A DNA stretch of 64,000 nucleotides from assembly GCF_001723305.1 (NCBI RefSeq), contig NZ_LPWF01000037.1:1-64000 (forward strand), given 5' to 3'. Shown piece after piece: positions 58,072 through 64,000 of this stretch. Position 1 is the stretch's first letter. Each line of letters opens with the position of its first letter. The DNA comes from Methyloceanibacter superfactus (GTDB lineage: Bacteria > Pseudomonadota > Alphaproteobacteria > Rhizobiales > Methyloligellaceae). The position numbers and the translations under genes were made by a program. The notes beneath the pieces are model-generated. The model was not told where the DNA came from. It made no database searches and worked only from the letters and a program-made list of their open reading frames with translations.

Positions 58072-58753
58072 AGAGGCGCGCTAGCACGCGCGGCGGGACG
58101 CGAAGGTAATAGAGCATCATCAGGCCGAGATTGCGGAAGCCGCGCAGCAGATAGCCCTGGCGCTGATAGCGCTGGGCGCTGGTCACCGCGCGCGACTTCA
58201 GGCGCACCAACTCGCGCCGCTTGAGACGGCGGACGAGATCGACATCCTCCATCAGCGGCAGCGGGCGGAAGCCGCCGAGCCGCGCGTAGTGCGCTCGTGA
58301 GATGAGAAGTCCCTGGTCGCCGTAAGGCAGTGCGAAGAGAAAGCAGCGCAAGGCCACGAAGGCTTCGACTAGGCGAGGCATGAAGCCATCGTCATCCAGC
58401 GCGAACCTGAAATAGGCGGCGGCGGGTCCGCGGCGCCCGGTATCAACCCGATCCATGAAGGCTTCGGCTTCCTCGGCCCAGCCGGGCTCGAGCACCGTAT
58501 CGGCATGAAGGAACAGCAGCCACTCGCCCCGCGCCAGCGCCGCGCCCGCGTCCAACTGGGTGCCCCGGCCGCGCGGCGCTTCCACCAAATGGGTCCCGGC
58601 GGCGTCGGCAATGGCGCAGGTGTCGTCGGTCGAGCCCCCATCGGCGATGATGGCCTCCTGGACCACCCCATGCACCAGGGCAGGCACGAGGGCCGACAAG
58701 GTATGGACCAGGGTCGGGGCCGCGTTAAAGGTGGGGATAACCACGGAAATCAT
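58064..58753 (-). CDS. TIGR04283-family glycosyltransferase (family 2)
   Basis: A 229-residue GT-A glycosyltransferase. MISVVIPTFNAAPTLVHTL, IADGGSTDDTCAIA and LLFLHADTVL carry the nucleotide-sugar motifs; RYQRQGYLLRGFRNLGLMML is the C-terminal part. It matches TIGR04283, often adjacent to TIGR04282, as here with 8 overlapping bases. ATG 58753 is chosen by homology. Divergent from the radical SAM gene. Confidence 0.88.
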   Translation of the reverse strand: MISVVIPTFNAAPTLVHTLSALVPALVHGVVQEAIIADGGSTDDTCAIADAAGTHLVEAPRGRGTQLDAGAALARGEWLLFLHADTVLEPGWAEEAEAFMDRVDTGRRGPAAAYFRFALDDDGFMPRLVEAFVALRCFLFALPYGDQGLLISRAHYARLGGFRPLPLMEDVDLVRRLKRRELVRLKSRAVTSAQRYQRQGYLLRGFRNLGLMMLYYLRVPPRVLARLYG

Positions 58754-58844
58754 GGGCGGACTATAGCGTTTAGCTCTCATGCGGCAATCGCCACATTTGG
58801 CCGATCTCAACTATGTTCTTGCTTTGTTCCCTTCGGTTCCCTAT

Positions 58845-59976
58845 ATGAAGGCCATGACCGTAGCGCTTAGAAAACCCGCCGATTCGGAGAGCTTCCCGCA
58901 CGAAGCGGGCGGCATCGCCTATGAGCGCCGGCACGGGCGCGGCGCCCAGACCAACCGGTCGGGCCGCTTCGAGCCCATGGCCTACGAGCCGGCTGACGAC
59001 GGCTGGGATTCGCTCGGCGACCTGGACGCCCTGCAGACCGAGGTCCAGGACGTGCCGGCACGGCGCATCATCACCAAGAACGACTCGCCGGATATCGGCT
59101 TCGACCGCTCGATCAATCCCTATCGGGGCTGCGAGCATGGCTGCATCTATTGCTTCGCCCGGCCGACCCACGCCTTCCTCGGCCTGTCGCCTGGGCTCGA
59201 CTTCGAGACCAGGCTATTCGCCAAGACCACGCGGCGCAGGCCCTGGAGCGCGAGCTGGCGGAACCGAAATACCGCCCTCGCATGATCGCCATCGGCACCA
59301 ACACCGATCCCTACCAGCCGATCGAGCGGCGCTACCGCATCATGCGCCGCATCCTGGAGGTGCTGAGGGCGACCAATCATCCGGTCGGCATCGTCACCAA
59401 ATCGGCGCTGGTCTTGCGGGATATCGACATTCTCTCCTCGATGGCCGAGCGCGGCCTGGTCAAGGTGGCGCTGTCGGTAACGACGCTCGACCATAAGCTG
59501 GCGCGCGCCATGGAGCCCCGGGCCAGCACGCCCGAGAAGCGCATCGAGACGATCGAGAAACTGAGCGCCGCCGGCGTGCCGACATCGGTGATGTGCGCGC
59601 CTGTCGTTCCCGGGCTCAACGACGCCGAGATGGAGCGCATTCTGGAGCGCGCATCCGTCGCCGGAGCCAAGGAGGCTGGCTATGTGCTGTTGCGGCTGCC
59701 GCTGGAGATCGGCGATCTCTTCACCGAATGGCTCAGGGCCAACTGTCCCGACCGCGCCGACCGCGTGTTGTCGCTGATGCGCCAGACGCGCGGCGGCAAG
59801 CTCTACGACGCCAAATGGGGCGAGCGCATGGAGGGCGACGGGCCCTATGCGTGGATGATCGGCCGCCGCTTCGAGATGGCCGCTTCGCGGCTCGGGCTCA
59901 ACACGGAGAAACTGCAGTTGCGCACCGATCTGTTCATGCCCCCTGCCCGGCCGGCCAGCAGCTCCGCCTGCTCTAG
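58845..59976 (+). CDS. Radical SAM protein, SplB-like (PA0069 family; two frameshifts)
   Basis: A radical SAM enzyme of the spore-photoproduct-lyase-like group. The cluster Cys are in [16 protein letters not shown]. An A lost near 59229 splits the frame; it resumes [20 protein letters not shown] with [32 protein letters not shown], and [21 protein letters not shown] lost near 59943 joins the true end [10 protein letters not shown] at 59976. The joined protein has about 377 residues. Function uncertain; members may act in DNA repair. ATG 58845 or 58854 is the start. Confidence 0.85.
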
Positions 59977-60055
59977 ACGCCTTTTCCACAAGCGCGGACG
60001 CGGGCCGGACCGAGAACATTGCCAAGCCCGCGCCGTTTGCGCGACAGTCCCGTTC

Positions 60056-60731
60056 ATGGGCCTTCCCGCGCAAGCCATTCCCGCGCCGATCCTGCCGAGC
60101 TTCGACCTCGAGGCGGAGATGATGGATCAGCATCAGCTGCCGGTCGCCGGCATCGACGAGGCAGGCCGCGGGCCCTGGGCCGGGCCGGTGGTGGTCGCCG
60201 CGGTGATCCTCAATCCCGACCGCATCCCCGAGGCCTCAACGATTCGAAACTGCTCACGGCGGACGCCGCGAGGATCGCTACGCCGAGATCATGGCCACGG
60301 CTTGCGTCGCCATCGCCATCGGCCAGGTGAAACGCATCGACCGCGACAACATCCTGCAAGCGAGCCTGTGGGGCATGCGCGCGGCGTTCCGCGGGCTACA
60401 AGTGCCGGCCGCCACGGCGCTGATCGACGGCAACATGATTCCGAAGCGGTTTCCCGGCAAAGCGCGGGCCATCGTCGGCGGCGACGGCCTTTCGCTGTCA
60501 GTGGCGGCGGCGTCCATCGTCGCCAAGGTCACCCGCGACCGGATCATGGTGAAGCTGGCGCGGCGCTACCGCCGTTATGGCTGGGAAAGCAACAAGGGCT
60601 ACGGCACGCCGGAACATGCGCGCGCCGTCAAAGCCCATGGCGTATGCACGCATCACCGGCGGTCGTTCAGTCCGATCGAGCGGGCGATAAGGATCATGGA
60701 GCGCCGCGCCATGGACATCGAGCAGGACTAG
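60056..60731 (+). CDS. rnhB: Ribonuclease HII (two frameshifts)
   Basis: Removes RNA from RNA-DNA hybrids and single ribonucleotides. [20 protein letters not shown] carries the catalytic Asp-Glu; a lost G near 60233 joins [12 protein letters not shown], and another loss near 60270 joins [17 protein letters not shown] onward. [11 protein letters not shown] and [12 protein letters not shown] supply the remaining catalytic Asp residues. The joined protein has about 225 residues. ATG 60056 or ATG 60119 is the start. It converges on the alpha/beta hydrolase gene (4-base overlap). Confidence 0.88.
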
Positions 60732-61489
60732 CGGTCCTTCGCGACCCAATTGGCGATACGGGTGGCGATCGACTCGGCGCCCGGCTCCAGCAGCAGCATG
60801 TGAGCGTGGCCCTCGATCTCCCAAAACTCGACACCGGGATAGGCGCTTGCCGTGGCACAGGCGGTGGCCAGGGACACGATGCGGTCTTCCCCGCCCGACA
60901 GACATAGGACCGGACAGCGGATCGCCGCCGTGTCGACGGATGTCGCGCCGGTCTGATCGAACATCCACATGAACAGCTCGAACAGCGCGCGGCCGGACTC
61001 CGGCCCGAAGAAATCGAAGATGCGGCGCTGCTCGTCGGCCGGCAGCCGGTTAAGCGTATAGTGGCAGGCGAGATCGAAATTCGGATCGATGACGCGCGTC
61101 CAGAACGGTCCGATCGACATGAGATCCTGTCCGAGCTGCTTCTCCGGCCCGGTCGGCGGCTCGATGCCCGCACGCGGCGCGGGGCTCGCTAGGATCAGCG
61201 CCTCGGCGAGACCTTCCGAAGCCAATTGCTGGGCGATCACCGCACCCATGGAGTGGCCGAGCAGGATGGGCCGCTCCGGCAACGCCTTCACGAAGTCCGT
61301 CATCTGCGCCCGGTAGTCGGCGATGCCTGTTCCGGCGAGCGCGGTCTTGGCGTCCGCCTTGTCGGCGCCGTGGCCGATCAGGTCCGGCGCATGACAGGTG
61401 AGCCCGCGCGCGGTGAAAACCTCGCCGAACGTCTCGAAGCACCAGCCGCCGCAATTGGCCCCGTGCAACATGACGATATCCTTGGCCAT
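60728..61489 (-). CDS. Alpha/beta-fold hydrolase
   Basis: A 253-residue hydrolase. The nucleophile elbow is GHSMGAVI near residue 80, with oxyanion-hole [10 protein letters not shown], and the catalytic His is in [13 protein letters not shown]. The acid is probably Asp in GGEDRIVS. Substrate unknown. ATG 61489 is by homology. It is divergent from ccrM. Confidence 0.88.
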   Translation of the reverse strand: MAKDIVMLHGANCGGWCFETFGEVFTARGLTCHAPDLIGHGADKADAKTALAGTGIADYRAQMTDFVKALPERPILLGHSMGAVIAQQLASEGLAEALILASPAPRAGIEPPTGPEKQLGQDLMSIGPFWTRVIDPNFDLACHYTLNRLPADEQRRIFDFFGPESGRALFELFMWMFDQTGATSVDTAAIRCPVLCLSGGEDRIVSLATACATASAYPGVEFWEIEGHAHMLLLEPGAESIATRIANWVAKDR

Positions 61490-61531
61490 CAACGCCCTCC
61501 TGCCTCTCCGCTTGCGATGCCCCAAGTCCGG

Positions 61532-61547
61532 TTAAGGCCACCTTTAC
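61532..61547 (+). promoter_or_regulatory. CtrA-like box upstream of ccrM
   Basis: TTAA-GGCCACC-TTTAC (61532-61547) matches the CtrA consensus TTAA-N7-TTAAC with one mismatch and is in the same orientation as ccrM, 81 bases upstream of its start. Known: CtrA activates ccrM in Caulobacter. Binding here is inferred. Confidence 0.42.
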
Positions 61548-61612
61548 CGTAGTCCGCCAGCATGGGCCGGTCCTGCCCTCAAGAGGCAGGCCGAGTTCAG
61601 TATCTTGCGTAA

Positions 61613-63858
<2,246 letters not shown>

Positions 63859-63947
63859 TCGTGCCGCCGACCCCAGACCTCATGGTGTAGACTGGGACGA
63901 CATGAAGGAAGGGCTGGCGGTCACTTCTCCACCGGCCAGCGAGGGCC

Positions 63948-64000
63948 ATGACTCAGATTACGCGCAAACCGAAGAGCGGCGCGCGCGCCATTGGCAGCTT
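63948..64000 (+). CDS. Start of a DUF721-like (DciA-type) protein, truncated by window end
   Basis: ATG 63948 with GAGGG upstream begins MTQITRKPKSGARAIGSL, which resembles the N terminus of DUF721 proteins, often next to mutY in Hyphomicrobiales. Only 17 residues are in the window, so the call rests on position and a short similarity. Confidence 0.42.
   Translation, partial: MTQITRKPKSGARAIGS

Overview
This is a GC-rich, densely coding chromosomal stretch from an alphaproteobacterium, most likely of the order Hyphomicrobiales (Rhizobiales). The placement rests on the combination of a CcrM-type adenine methyltransferase, a NadQ-type NAD regulator (a family named for Alphaproteobacteria), a TIGR02301 protein, separate glyQ and glyS, and CtrA-like TTAA-N7-TTAA sites. 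Almost everything is housekeeping. I see no phage, insertion sequence, CRISPR array, rRNA or tRNA.

Layout. 1-10.5 kb: a degenerate cobalamin-riboswitch-like leader, aroC and a sirtuin; convergent rRNA methyltransferases (rlmD-like, tlyA); two tandem SET-domain genes and a secreted protein; then HDAC-like hydrolase, xseB and dxs on the minus strand, and tsaC. 10.5-23.6 kb: FAD oxidoreductase with an O-methyltransferase, PPK2, SRAP, several small exported proteins, LysE, dihydroorotase, ygfZ-tag, an HD hydrolase, and a phosphatase coupled to the NAD regulator nadQ. 23.6-34.4 kb: an operon joining an MlaC/Ttg2-like protein to a LolD/MacB-type ABC pair, a PQQ-type sugar dehydrogenase, an ABC-2 exporter, a cold-shock gene, an amino-acid permease and an L,D-transpeptidase. 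34.6-38.3 kb: nadABC behind two operator-like palindromes. 38.2-53 kb: SleB hydrolase, ppdK, glyS, glyQ, sppA, secreted small proteins with strong terminators, trmN6, ispB, ispE and a TPR protein. 53-64 kb: ETF-ubiquinone oxidoreductase, uracil-DNA glycosylase, moaB, a receiver-GGDEF protein behind a CtrA-like site, two arsenosugar-type glycosyltransferases, an SPL-like radical SAM protein, rnhB, ccrM, mutY and the start of a DUF721-like gene.

The genes form several working sets: the NAD de novo pathway with its probable regulator 11 kb away; isoprenoid supply (dxs, ispE, ispB); DNA repair (tag, SRAP, udg, mutY, with rnhB); cell-cycle control (ccrM, GGDEF, CtrA-like sites); and envelope maintenance (LDT, SleB, SppA, Mla-like ABC).

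A major caveat: about 20 genes carry single-base indels, often in sets that restore the frame within tens of bases and scramble a conserved motif (ppdK, nadB, nadC, tlyA, ygfZ). Most look like loss of one base from a short run. I read this as unpolished sequence rather than gene decay, and I give whole-gene coordinates with the break points.
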